Assembly (NCBI GenBank): GCA_019894975.1
Contig: JAGXNO010000002.1
Span: forward strand, 1 to 64,000
DNA length: 64,000 nucleotides
From: Promethearchaeota archaeon
Lineage (GTDB): Archaea > Asgardarchaeota > Lokiarchaeia > Sigyniarchaeales > SOKP01
Reading direction: 5' to 3'
The position numbers and the translations under genes were made by a program. The notes beneath the pieces were generated by a model. It saw only the letters and a program-made list of their open reading frames with translations. It was not told where the DNA came from and did not search any database. Shown one piece after another: positions 55,936 to 64,000 of the stretch (within the stretch, counting starts at the first letter, position 1; each line of letters begins with the position of its first letter).

Positions 55936-58236
55936 ATGATAACTACACGGGAATCAATTAATTATCAATTTTCTTTAATTTTTGGATATTCATCTCCAAA
56001 CGATATCATTACTGGGGATGTCATTGGTCCTGGAAGATTGACAAGAAAAAAGGTAAACGAGCTCTCAAGAGAGATAATACAATTTTTAACAATGTATAAT
56101 GCAATATTGAGAGATTATACTGGATCAGAAGTGTTCAGCATTGAATTTAATTTACATAATCTAGATGAACAAAGTGCTAAAACAAATATTTACCCTAAAT
56201 CTATGATATTTTTACCTGGAAGGTTTAAAGATTGTGAAAATTTGCTTCTTGCTTTAAAACCAGAAACAGGATATTTGGATGTTCATAAAACAAGGAATTC
56301 AGTAAACGATATATGTAAGTTATTTTATGAGGTTGAGGAATTTGCTGACAGATCAGAGCTTAAAATAGAAAATAAACAACTCCTTTATGATAAATTTGCT
56401 TCAAGGTTTAGTAAAAAATTATTTGGGGATCTTATTGAAAATAAATGGAATAAGAAGTTAATCGGTCTAAGCGCATCTCTCCCAACAGAAAAAGAAATGT
56501 TAAATGTATATGCAAAAATTATATCTAATGTTGAGATTTTATGGAATAAAACACCAATCGAAATTAATTTATTAGATTCCAAATTCGAAAAGATTAAAAC
56601 TCCATTCGAGGGACAACAAGCACTAGAACATCTCAAATACTCAATATCTGAACCAAGTGCCAATTTTGTTATCGATAAAACCTTAAATCTAGGAACAAGC
56701 CTTATTAATTTAGCAAATTTAGGAACTTTAGATGAATTCCAAGATGATATAGTAAACTTCTTGATCTTTCGTATCAAGGAAGAAATTGAGGATATATCAG
56801 AAATACACACAGGAGAATGGTTGGTTGCTAAATTTAATAAGATTTTACTTAGTTTAGAGGTTTATATAAATAAATTCCTTGAGTATTCAAATACTTTTCT
56901 CACCTCGGGGGAAATTGGTGAACTATCTGAGTTATTAGAAAGATACAAGCAATTCATCGTAAACAAAGGCAGACTAGAAAATGTGGATTTTGCTGAGATT
57001 TGTAATTATGTTATTAAATTTATCAACCGATCAATTATCCAGAAGGAGACATTGAGATCAATAGAATTGAGTTCTGTATTTAATTATTTCTCAGAAATTA
57101 ATAGAAAAAGTATAGCTCTGATCAGAACTTCTCTTCCAAACTATCTTTCTCGTCGTCGCTTGAAAACACTGACAAACGAATTAATTGAAAATCTTAAACA
57201 AAAATTTAACAAAGAACAAAAACCCGCTAAAATTTTAGGTATTAATCTACTAAATAAATTTCAAGATTATTTAATTAATCAAATTGAAATTGAATCAATC
57301 ACTTTAACAAAAAATCTTCTATTTGATGAGAAGAAACTCATTAATAATTTTATCAAATTAGTTTCCAATAATCTTGAAACATTTTTTGATAAAATTAATT
57401 TGAAAATAGAAGATTTAGTTTCATTTGCTGAAACCCAAATGGAAAGTAATACAAATGTGATTAACTCCCATTTAGAGAAATTTAAAAGATTTTCAAATGA
57501 ATTAAATTATTTATTAAGCTATATATTAAGACATTCCACAATCAATCGTTATATCAAAGAAGAATTTAGCAATGAGACAATAGATCCTGTTAGTTTTGCA
57601 AATAAATTTCATCGTTTCTTGGAAAAAAGGATTGGTGGGATTAATTTAGCCTGGAGTTCTTATGTTCTTGATTGGATAATAGATTATTCTAAAAAATTTC
57701 TAAAAATTGAAAATAAGAAAGATTGGACTTTAAATGAAATTTATTTCGACTTTTTAGAATATCTGGAAAATCGGGAACAAAAAGAACAGAAATTAGAGAA
57801 TTTCTTACAGTTCTTAGATTCTTATATCTCAAAAATAGCCAATGTTGAGGAAAAAAATAATCTTTTTGAGTTTTATAAGCAATATGAATTTAGCATTGGG
57901 ATTAATGAAGAATTTCCAAAATATGTTAAAAATAAAGTAATGAATGAACTTACACTAAAAATCCTTCAACAAGAAGAACTACCTCCTATTGAATTTTTTA
58001 AAATTGGGGGTGAAGAAGCATTTTATAAGCATATTAAGAACATGGATCTGAAATACTTCTCAAAACTTATTCCACAACCACTTACATTGATCTTAAAGCA
58101 TAATTTAACAGAGCAAGAAAAGGATTTATTCAAGGGAGAGCTTTTTCATGTTATAAATTTTAAATTTTGGCATAATAACGTAAGATTTGAACTATCAGAC
58201 AATTTTAAAGAAGTATATAGAGAATGGATGAAATAA
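55936..58236 (+). CDS. Large helical unknown protein, first of a pair
   Basis: This 766-residue protein is not recognised. It is nearly all alpha-helical, with long charged heptad-like stretches (e.g. LSELLERYKQFIVNKGRLE) and no membrane segment, P-loop or cysteine cluster. The start follows an AT-rich promoter-like gap of 138 bases shared with the divergent Roadblock gene. Its 3' end overlaps the next gene by 13 bases, which indicates translational coupling and a complex with that product. It may be a scaffold or cytoskeleton-like protein; this is speculative. Confidence 0.7.
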   Translation: MITTRESINYQFSLIFGYSSPNDIITGDVIGPGRLTRKKVNELSREIIQFLTMYNAILRDYTGSEVFSIEFNLHNLDEQSAKTNIYPKSMIFLPGRFKDCENLLLALKPETGYLDVHKTRNSVNDICKLFYEVEEFADRSELKIENKQLLYDKFASRFSKKLFGDLIENKWNKKLIGLSASLPTEKEMLNVYAKIISNVEILWNKTPIEINLLDSKFEKIKTPFEGQQALEHLKYSISEPSANFVIDKTLNLGTSLINLANLGTLDEFQDDIVNFLIFRIKEEIEDISEIHTGEWLVAKFNKILLSLEVYINKFLEYSNTFLTSGEIGELSELLERYKQFIVNKGRLENVDFAEICNYVIKFINRSIIQKETLRSIELSSVFNYFSEINRKSIALIRTSLPNYLSRRRLKTLTNELIENLKQKFNKEQKPAKILGINLLNKFQDYLINQIEIESITLTKNLLFDEKKLINNFIKLVSNNLETFFDKINLKIEDLVSFAETQMESNTNVINSHLEKFKRFSNELNYLLSYILRHSTINRYIKEEFSNETIDPVSFANKFHRFLEKRIGGINLAWSSYVLDWIIDYSKKFLKIENKKDWTLNEIYFDFLEYLENREQKEQKLENFLQFLDSYISKIANVEEKNNLFEFYKQYEFSIGINEEFPKYVKNKVMNELTLKILQQEELPPIEFFKIGGEEAFYKHIKNMDLKYFSKLIPQPLTLILKHNLTEQEKDLFKGELFHVINFKFWHNNVRFELSDNFKEVYREWMK

Positions 58237-60443
58237 CTATGATAAGTGGAATAAAGAGAAAGACAACCGCGATTGAAAGTACTTTTAGATTTTTCCAAAC
58301 CGTTGATTTAATAATTTCACACTTCAAAAGAGAAGCAGATAAGATCAAAATCTTTGAATTAACCAGTAAGGACACAACATTTAAAGATCTATTAATTGCA
58401 ACTGCAACTATTCATATTTATCATAATTTAGGAGTAAAAGTACAAAATACTATAGATTCTAACAAATTTACTTTTGATTCTACTAAAAACCTAGAAGTTT
58501 CTGAAAAAGCGATTCTAACAGAAGAATTAGGCTCCTTATTAAAAAATTCATTTTTATTAGAAGCAAGTTTACTTAAAAAGGAAATTGATTTAGAAAACAA
58601 GTTCATATCATTTCTAATTGAAGTTAGAAAGGAAGATCTTCAAGAAATTCAAAGGGATAAAATGATTAAGGAGATTGAAACTCAAATTGAACAAGAACTA
58701 CAGGAAATAATCCGAAATTATCCTTCCTTTTATTTTTATGATTTAATAGGGGATTTAATTGGCCTCAATAATGAAATCAAGTTAGATATCTTAGAAGAAA
58801 GCTCTGCTTTTAAAGAGGTCTCTGTTGATATAGAAAAGAAGTTAAAACTAGAAGAAAAGGAAGATAAATTTATCGAATTAGCAACGTTAGATCGAATGAT
58901 TAATAAAATTCGTAATGATTTTGAATTTAAATCTTATAAAGAATTACAAGTTGAAGCTATGCCTGTAAGAATGATAAAAAGGAGAGTTGTGGATTTTAAT
59001 TTCGAATGTTTCCCCATTTCTATCCCAGGATTAAGCACTTTTGAAAAGGCTAATAACATTAAAAAGGAAATAATTGATAAAATTGAAGAAGCGCTTTATC
59101 AAAAAATCAATTATGAACAGTTTGAAAATGAACTCCTACTTTACTTAAAATCAGAATTGATTAAGAAATTGAAAGAGAATCCAAATGATTTTATTTACTA
59201 CTTGCAGTGCTTAAACGAATCTAGTTTTGATGAGATTATATACAATTTGAATAAATATGGTGTGAATAATATTCTTCATCTCTCAAATTTAGATTATGAA
59301 GTATCCGAGGAAGTAAAAAGAAATATGATAAGATATAATATAAAAAAGGTTGACATTACAGCACTTAATGATCTAAAAAGCAATCAAGGATACTCTAAAA
59401 AGAAGCAAATCATTGATAAAGTGTTTTTAAACGAATTGAAGTTAAAAAATTATTCTCACATTTTGTTTATATTAGATTTTGAAGATATTCTCAACAAAAT
59501 AGTAAAAGATATTTTCTTCTATATTTTATCAAAGTTTTTAAGACAGCTTAGTAGAATAATTGAATTGTATTCTAAAGTATCAAATGATAGATCATTACTA
59601 CTATTAGCATTGAAAAAAATAGATGGTACAATGGATTCAGAAGAATGGGTAAGAATTAAGTTAGAAGAATTAATAATCAAACGATTGAACAAAAGACAAG
59701 AAGAACTCGTAATTGTTTTGAATGCATCCAACCAACCTTTTCTAGTCAACGGTTTTATCTTAGCTCGATTAACTGAAAATTCTCTAAAAGATGGTATTTT
59801 TCAGTTAAAAAATAATGATAGTATGGTCTATGAAAATATTGCATCGTTAACACTAAAATCTGATTTGATATCCCCAATTTCTTATTGCATCGGTTATGAT
59901 ATAGTCAAAAGACTCGAAAAAATTGAACATGATCGTAAAGAGGATGTAACGCAAAAGATCGAAGCAAAAGAAAAGGAGAAACAAGTACAAGCTAAAAAAA
60001 TAAGAGAAAAACAAGAATTGAGTACTTTAAATTGGATTGAAAGGAGAATAACAAGTTCTCTTATGAGGATCAACAGTCCTGGAATCAACCCAAATCAATT
60101 ATACTGGCAGGAAAAAGACTCTAAAACAGCTACCGAGAATATTAAGCTTCATAGTGAATTAAAGGGGGATTCTATAGATTTGATCTGTCAATTTTTTAAT
60201 TTTGCAGTTGAGAAAATTAAATCGTTTGATCCCAAAATAAACCTACCAACTGTAGAAAACATTAGAAGAGAGGTTAGTGAAATAAGTGCAAATGTGCTGA
60301 GTAAGAGAGTCAATGATCCCAAGTCTCTCAAAGATAAACCAGATCTACTTGATGGTGAAAGATATGAGATTTCTTCTAATATTGCTAAAAAGATTGGGAA
60401 ATTATTAGATAAAGCACTTTACTCTAAATTTAAAAAAAAATAA
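58224..60443 (+). CDS. Large helical unknown protein, second of a pair
   Basis: This 739-residue protein is not recognised. Its N-terminal ~380 residues are helical; a central stretch (NNILHLSNLDYEVSEEV and later SHILFILDFEDILNKI) has strand-helix alternation. A strongly charged coiled-coil lies near residues 575-600 (EKEKQVQAKKIREKQE). It overlaps the previous gene by 13 bases, so the two should be made together. No enzyme motif is visible. A small membrane gene follows after 108 bases. Confidence 0.7.
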   Translation: MDEITMISGIKRKTTAIESTFRFFQTVDLIISHFKREADKIKIFELTSKDTTFKDLLIATATIHIYHNLGVKVQNTIDSNKFTFDSTKNLEVSEKAILTEELGSLLKNSFLLEASLLKKEIDLENKFISFLIEVRKEDLQEIQRDKMIKEIETQIEQELQEIIRNYPSFYFYDLIGDLIGLNNEIKLDILEESSAFKEVSVDIEKKLKLEEKEDKFIELATLDRMINKIRNDFEFKSYKELQVEAMPVRMIKRRVVDFNFECFPISIPGLSTFEKANNIKKEIIDKIEEALYQKINYEQFENELLLYLKSELIKKLKENPNDFIYYLQCLNESSFDEIIYNLNKYGVNNILHLSNLDYEVSEEVKRNMIRYNIKKVDITALNDLKSNQGYSKKKQIIDKVFLNELKLKNYSHILFILDFEDILNKIVKDIFFYILSKFLRQLSRIIELYSKVSNDRSLLLLALKKIDGTMDSEEWVRIKLEELIIKRLNKRQEELVIVLNASNQPFLVNGFILARLTENSLKDGIFQLKNNDSMVYENIASLTLKSDLISPISYCIGYDIVKRLEKIEHDRKEDVTQKIEAKEKEKQVQAKKIREKQELSTLNWIERRITSSLMRINSPGINPNQLYWQEKDSKTATENIKLHSELKGDSIDLICQFFNFAVEKIKSFDPKINLPTVENIRREVSEISANVLSKRVNDPKSLKDKPDLLDGERYEISSNIAKKIGKLLDKALYSKFKKK

Positions 60444-60551
60444 TCATTTTAAAAATAACTCACAGAGCATTATCTTTAAAATGAAAAAGATATTAAAATA
60501 TTCTTTAATTAATTTATTTAAAAGATTTTTAGAAAACAACGTTTACTTCTT

Positions 60552-60824
60552 ATGCCTTCAATATTCTCTTGGATAAAGAAAGAATTTTCCTATATTAAAA
60601 AATCATTTATGGATATTATTAGAGGTTTAATCCTTTTCATTTTAGCATCATCTGGCCTTAGTATTGCGATTTTATTAAGATATTTTGATTATAACGGAAC
60701 TGTGATTACTTTCTTTGGGCTGATTGTAGAATTCATTGCTCTTCTTTTATGCTACCTATTATTAAGAGGATATCTAAAGTCTAAAGAAGAACAGGATACT
60801 TCTAAACCAAAAGAAAAGAAATAG
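60552..60824 (+). CDS. Small membrane protein, two helices
   Basis: This 90-residue protein has an amphipathic start (FSWIKKEFSYIKKSF), two membrane helices (about 24-44 and 53-73) and a lysine-rich tail. It is not recognised. It follows the large helical pair by 108 bases and could belong to the same function. It is convergent with the nuclease gene. Confidence 0.6.
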   Translation: MPSIFSWIKKEFSYIKKSFMDIIRGLILFILASSGLSIAILLRYFDYNGTVITFFGLIVEFIALLLCYLLLRGYLKSKEEQDTSKPKEKK

Positions 60825-60835
60825 TGGAAATTTTC

Positions 60836-61558
60836 TTAGAAGTATTTTTCCCATGGTCTATAATCTATTTGATGAGAAATCAAATATTCCTTGATGTCTG
60901 AAATAAGAATACTCGGATCATATTCCCAAGCTTCCTCTTTATTGAAAGAAATGCATGTAATTCTTTTTAAATCCAATTTAGATCTTAATAGGTATCCATA
61001 CATTGCTACTTGTGGTAATGAGATTAAAAAATTACCCTCAGGTTTATAATCTATGACTTTAACTAAATCATCCTGAACTTGAAGTAGATCGATATGTCCT
61101 GTTATGACTTTACCATCAGCTTCATTCCAAATTGGGACTTCAATTGCTATTGAATCTTTGTCTTTAATAAGAATATTCTTTAGAATTGGATCATGTCCTG
61201 GTGTTTTTTCTTTTTGTTCCGTTTTATAAGTATCAATAACTTTCTGAGCATATCGAGGCAATTTTGAATCAGAATCATGATATCGAATTATCCCTGATCT
61301 AATCAATTTCTTGCTGAAACTTCTAATGAAAGCAGTTTTGATACCTTTAATTTTAAATTGTGATACTCTAGGAAGATTTCGAGAATTGAATAAATTGTTC
61401 GGAATTACTCCTTCGTAAACAACTTTGAAATGATGTTTAAGGTTATTTAATTCTATTTGATTTGCGGCGATTTGAGAATATTTTTCTCTATGATGTTCTT
61501 TATTCCAATTAAATGCATATGGAATATTTTGGTGTATGTAAATCTTTTTTTTGAGCAA
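60836..61558 (-). CDS. PD-(D/E)XK nuclease (RecB/Cas4-like)
   Basis: This 240-residue protein ends with the nuclease core: GHIDLLQVQDDLVKVIDYKPEG supplies the GHxD, the (D/E)xK triad, and QVAMYGYLL supplies the QxxxY motif. The N-terminal ~100 residues are basic, possibly DNA-binding. The iron-sulfur cysteines of true Cas4 are absent and no CRISPR genes lie near, so it is a stand-alone nuclease of the RecB-like superfamily, perhaps for repair. Confidence 0.85.
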   Translation of the reverse strand: MLKKKIYIHQNIPYAFNWNKEHHREKYSQIAANQIELNNLKHHFKVVYEGVIPNNLFNSRNLPRVSQFKIKGIKTAFIRSFSKKLIRSGIIRYHDSDSKLPRYAQKVIDTYKTEQKEKTPGHDPILKNILIKDKDSIAIEVPIWNEADGKVITGHIDLLQVQDDLVKVIDYKPEGNFLISLPQVAMYGYLLRSKLDLKRITCISFNKEEAWEYDPSILISDIKEYLISHQIDYRPWEKYF

Positions 61559-61894
61559 TTTATGAACTCTCCTTCTAACAACTATTTCAAGAAATTAAAT
61601 TCCATATTCGTCTTAAATTTAATTTAAGAATTGAGTTTATTAAAAGAAATATATTAATAATTTATTAATTTATAGAGAAGGATTTCACCAGATTTAGGTA
61701 GAAAAATATTCTTTAAACATAAGAGAGAAGATTAATTTGATAGGTGTATATTCATCTTATGTATAAATATTCATCTATTTATCTCAAGATTAAGCTCAAT
61801 CTGATTTAATCCATCTAATTTCAAGTGAGTGAATTTTCATCGTACAAAAATTTAAAGATAAAACAATATTTTATTTATTAATCAGATTCAAAAA
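61559..61894. other. Gene-free AT-rich stretch before tRNA-Arg
   Basis: This 336-base gap shows a perfect palindrome around 61612-61628 (CTTAAATTTAATTTAAG) and a short open minus-strand stretch near 61670-61700 without a start. The TATA-like signal of tRNA-Arg lies near 61865-61875. I see no protein gene. Confidence 0.45.
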
Positions 61895-61998
61895 GGACTC
61901 GTAGCCTAGCCTGGTGGTTTTTTTCTTTATAATAACCATGTAAATAGGGCGTCAGACTTCTAATCTGAATGTCGCAGGTTCGAATCCTGCCGAGTCCG
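61895..61998 (+). tRNA. tRNA-Arg(TCT) with a D-loop insertion
   Basis: Acceptor GGACTCG (61895-61901) pairs with CGAGTCC (61991-61997), discriminator G, no CCA encoded. The anticodon arm TCAGA-CTTCTAA-TCTGA gives anticodon TCT; the T-arm is GCAGG-TTCGAAT-CCTGC. The D-loop between CCTGG and ATAGGGC carries about 29 extra bases (about 61915-61943), with TGGTT pairing with AACCA inside. A normal archaeal tRNA-Arg would read CCTGG-ATAGGGC. The exact splice sites are not clear because the pairing does not form an ideal bulge-helix-bulge. Confidence 0.9.
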
Positions 61999-62203
61999 CT
62001 TCTTTTTATTCCTTGATTAAATCTATCTTTTTTAACAATCATATATCATCTGGAGTTTGATTGTACAATGAATTCAATTCTTTAAATTGAAGGATAATAA
62101 TTAATAAATTCTATAGAAGAATCTTGTATCCCCCTATATGTTATATACAGAGATTAAAACCGAAACCTTCAAAAAAAAATCATAAATTAAGGATATCTTA
62201 AGT

Positions 62204-62788
62204 TTATTTACCCCGTCCCTTGTTGGATCTAATACTTGGTCTAGTTTTCTCAGATCCCCAACCTTTTTTATGCAAACCCCTTGCTCTCTTTCCTGCAGAG
62301 GTCAAGCCTCGGGTAACTCTTTTCTTATGCTGGCTTTCACAAATCCAGTTAATTTTTGGATCTGATTTAATAACAGGATGATGTGGATCCACCAAAATCA
62401 CTTCATAATACCAATTTCTACCGTCAGCATAAATTTTGTATGAATTTAATACTTGCATGTTTGGATGCTTACGTTGAACTCTTTCCTCTGCAATCCATTG
62501 AAGGTTTTTTCCTGTAGTGTACTTAGAAACACCCATAGCTCTAGGTTTTCTTCCTCGTTTTGGACGGATTTTATGCATTCCACCTTTTCTAATACGCGCT
62601 CTTACTATGGAATATCCTTGCTTAGCTTTATATCCCAATTCCCTTGCTCGGTAAATCTTAGTGGGCTTTTCAATCCTTTGAATAGATTTACCCTTCCGAT
62701 ATTCAATTCCACGTTGCCAGTACGGTGATTGATATCCTTTCTCGTGTTTTTCAAAAGTATCTTTTATATGTTTGTATCCAGACTTCAA
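62204..62788 (-). CDS. rpl15e: Ribosomal protein eL15
   Basis: This 194-residue archaeal/eukaryotic ribosomal protein has YQSPYWQRGIEYRKG, RARELGYKAKQGYSIVRARIRKGG (shortened), KIRPKRGRKPRAMGVSKYT and the C-terminal RGLTSAGKRARGLHKKG. The length is normal. It stands alone on the minus strand, away from the uL3 cluster. Confidence 0.96.
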   Translation of the reverse strand: MKSGYKHIKDTFEKHEKGYQSPYWQRGIEYRKGKSIQRIEKPTKIYRARELGYKAKQGYSIVRARIRKGGMHKIRPKRGRKPRAMGVSKYTTGKNLQWIAEERVQRKHPNMQVLNSYKIYADGRNWYYEVILVDPHHPVIKSDPKINWICESQHKKRVTRGLTSAGKRARGLHKKGWGSEKTRPSIRSNKGRGK

Positions 62789-62995
62789 TTATGCTTTACA
62801 CATCCATACTTTGTTATTAATAAAAAATAAACATATTTTATTACTTTTATGATAAATTTATAGTTAACTATCAATGGTAAGTAAATTTAAAATTATAATT
62901 TATGGAGATTTTATTCTTTTTAATTTTTAATCAATAATTTTATTATTAAGATAATCATTTCATAATCAAGAATCTAAGCTTAAAGGAATTTTCTG

Positions 62996-63472
62996 ATGGA
63001 AAATAATAAAAAAAGTAAATCAAAGAAATCTATTAAGCCAAAAATTAAAAAAGAAAATGGATTAGCAATAACTTACGATAAAAAAGCATTATATGAAAGA
63101 TTTCCTCATCTAATAGATGAAATAAATGGAAAAAAGAAAGTAGTTAAAATTGAATCCGTCGAAGGATCTCCACACTCATTAAATCTTAACTCCGGCAAAA
63201 ATCATTCAAGAGAATTAGTGAATCCTGGTGCAATAGATTTTATTAGGAGATGTAAAACCAAAGAGGAAGCTTTCAATATCTTAGATTATTTACTAAAACG
63301 AAAAGAGATCTCCAAATCAAGTTATGAATCTTTCAAAAGGCAAATTCATCAAGAAGCGAGTCTAAAAAGTTTTATTGATAAACACGGAGGATTTAAAAGT
63401 CCAGGTTACTATGAAAAGAAATATAGAGACCTAATACGGGAAAAACCAAATCAAAATAGAAAAGAAGATTAG
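62996..63472 (+). CDS. DUF2095-family archaeal protein
   Basis: This 158-residue protein matches DUF2095: YERFPHLIDEINGKKKVVKI, NPGAIDFIRRCKTKEEAFNI and ISKSSYESFKRQIHQEASLKSF, SPGYYEKKY. The N-terminus is lysine-rich. The function is unknown. It is divergent from eL15 with a ~200-base gap. Confidence 0.85.
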   Translation: MENNKKSKSKKSIKPKIKKENGLAITYDKKALYERFPHLIDEINGKKKVVKIESVEGSPHSLNLNSGKNHSRELVNPGAIDFIRRCKTKEEAFNILDYLLKRKEISKSSYESFKRQIHQEASLKSFIDKHGGFKSPGYYEKKYRDLIREKPNQNRKED

Positions 63473-63524
63473 AATGATCTCTTCAAAAGCAAAAAAAATT
63501 AAGGAATGAAATTTAATATATTAC

Positions 63525-63606
63525 GAGAAGAAATATGATGAGCTTATGACAATAATAACTATTGCTCTTAGTGATGATTCTTGTCGCCCCAATCTGATTT
63601 TTTCTC
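63525..63606 (+). ncRNA. C/D-box guide RNA (2'-O-methylation)
   Basis: A full C/D layout is visible: terminal stem GAGAAGAAA (63525-63533) with TTTTTTCTC (63598-63606), nine pairs with one G-U; C box ATGATGA (63535-63541); C' box GTGATGA (63571-63577); D box CTGA (63594-63597). A D' box is weak (CTAT or CTTA before C'). The guide before D is TTCTTGTCGCCCCAAT, which should pair to an rRNA or tRNA containing its complement; the nucleotide five bases upstream of D would be methylated. It is between DUF2095 and a small winged-helix gene. Confidence 0.72.
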
Positions 63607-63864
63607 TTAATCAGTATTCTTTTCTAATTGATTTTTGAAATTAAGTCCTTTCTCAGTTAGAATATACTCCTTTTTAATCACTTTAATTAGGTTTAATTCA
63701 AGCAAAACAGGTGTTCTTCCTTTAATACATGAAGTTGGTAAGCCTGAAAACAATTTAATTGTTTCAAAATCCTTAGCACCTTTATCTATTGCAAATAAAA
63801 TTTCGATCCCCATATAACCCAAAAGATTTTTTAAATCTTCTTTAGACTCTTCCCCATTGAACAT
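63607..63864 (-). CDS. Small winged-helix-like protein
   Basis: This 85-residue protein has a winged-helix look (FETIKLFSGLPTSCIKGRTPVLLELNLI, with wing KVIKKEYILTEKGLNF). It overlaps in position with the 3' end of the C/D guide RNA on the opposite strand. It is preceded by a partial gene on the same strand 33 bases upstream, perhaps an operon. The target is unknown. Confidence 0.65.
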   Translation of the reverse strand: MFNGEESKEDLKNLLGYMGIEILFAIDKGAKDFETIKLFSGLPTSCIKGRTPVLLELNLIKVIKKEYILTEKGLNFKNQLEKNTD

Positions 63865-63896
63865 AGCATTTTAACCATTTCTATTTTCTTCCTTGT

Positions 63897-64000
63897 TTAA
63901 TCATTTAATTCCCCTAATTTCTTTTCTTCTCTTTCCTGTTCTCTTAATTTTAGATTATACTTATTCGCAACAATAGGTTCAGATTCCTTTGGCACCAATT
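63897..64000 (-). CDS. C-terminal end of an unknown protein (cut by window edge)
   Basis: The minus strand is open from the window end to a TAA at 63897, giving a charged helical tail (LKLREQEREEKKLGELND). It is 33 bases upstream of the small winged-helix gene on the same strand. Too short to identify. Confidence 0.4.
   Translation of the reverse strand, partial: LVPKESEPIVANKYNLKLREQEREEKKLGELND

Noticed and set aside
60836-61558. Cas4 gene of a CRISPR system
   Set aside because: The nuclease core is present but iron-sulfur cysteines, repeats and cas genes are absent.
61670-61735. Minus-strand peptide with a S-G-E-I-L-L stretch resembling the micro-ORF peptides
   Set aside because: No start codon, no TATA/hairpin unit and frame different in length; similarity is too short.

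Overview
The window is a strongly AT-rich archaeal chromosome segment. The archaeal calls rest on TFB transcription factors, Cdc6/Orc1, eS17 and eL15, RNase P Rpp30/Pop5, class I LysRS, ABCE1, archaeosine TGT, Trm5 and a partial 16S rRNA with the archaeal 5' end. Several Ras/MglA-like small GTPases, three Roadblock/LC7 domains in two proteins, a V4R protein, tRNAs with introns and many unrecognised lysine/isoleucine-rich proteins suggest an Asgard archaeon, most likely of the Lokiarchaeia type. That lineage call is inference; a search with the 16S fragment would settle it.

Layout: 1-850 holds the 5' part of a 16S rRNA gene on the minus strand with its leader and promoter. 850-4570 is a small-GTPase region: tandem Roadblock protein, unknown protein, MglA-like GTPase, then a convergent second GTPase. 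4.7-7.3 kb has a divergent TFB, an intron-containing tRNA-Glu, a UPF0148 zinc protein and eS17. 7.4-11.0 kb has a secreted protein, Cdc6/Orc1 (possible origin upstream), a winged-helix protein and a prepilin-peptidase-like protease. 12.5-16.6 kb is a type IV pilus-like assembly operon (TadA/FlaI-like ATPase, pilin-like protein, TadC/FlaJ-like membrane protein). 16.7-18.9 kb is uL3-uL4-uL23, which stops there instead of running on into uL2. 20-30 kb has a frameshifted GHMP kinase, LysRS, ABCE1, small regulators, a Flp-type pilin, HIT, NIF3, a left-handed beta-helix protein and a canonical TFB.

32.1-32.7 kb is a gene-poor stretch with two paralogous minus-strand units, each with a TATA box, a leader hairpin and a nine-residue ORF. 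A 1210-residue orphan protein follows. 36.3-40.3 kb is a tRNA/ribosome maturation operon (AK6, archaeosine TGT, DUF371, Trm5) beside tRNA-Ile. 40.5-45 kb carries metabolic genes (SDR, TPP enzyme, HcyBio-ferredoxin fusion). 45-47 kb is an RNase P operon in which pop5 seems to use a non-standard start codon. 47-55 kb has membrane proteins, GDPD, the Rqc2/NEMF homologue, PyrI, a polyprenol-kinase-like enzyme and TrpB2 preceded by a candidate structured RNA. 55.9-60.4 kb is an overlapping pair of large unknown helical proteins, with a Roadblock gene divergent to them. The right end has a PD-(D/E)XK nuclease, intron-containing tRNA-Arg, eL15, a DUF2095 protein, a C/D-box sRNA and two small minus-strand genes.

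The most unusual items are the D-loop introns in two of three tRNAs, the twin micro-ORF units, the two-gene operon of unknown large proteins, the candidate structured RNA upstream of trpB2, and genes that lack AUG/GUG/UUG starts. No CRISPR array or intact insertion sequence was seen.
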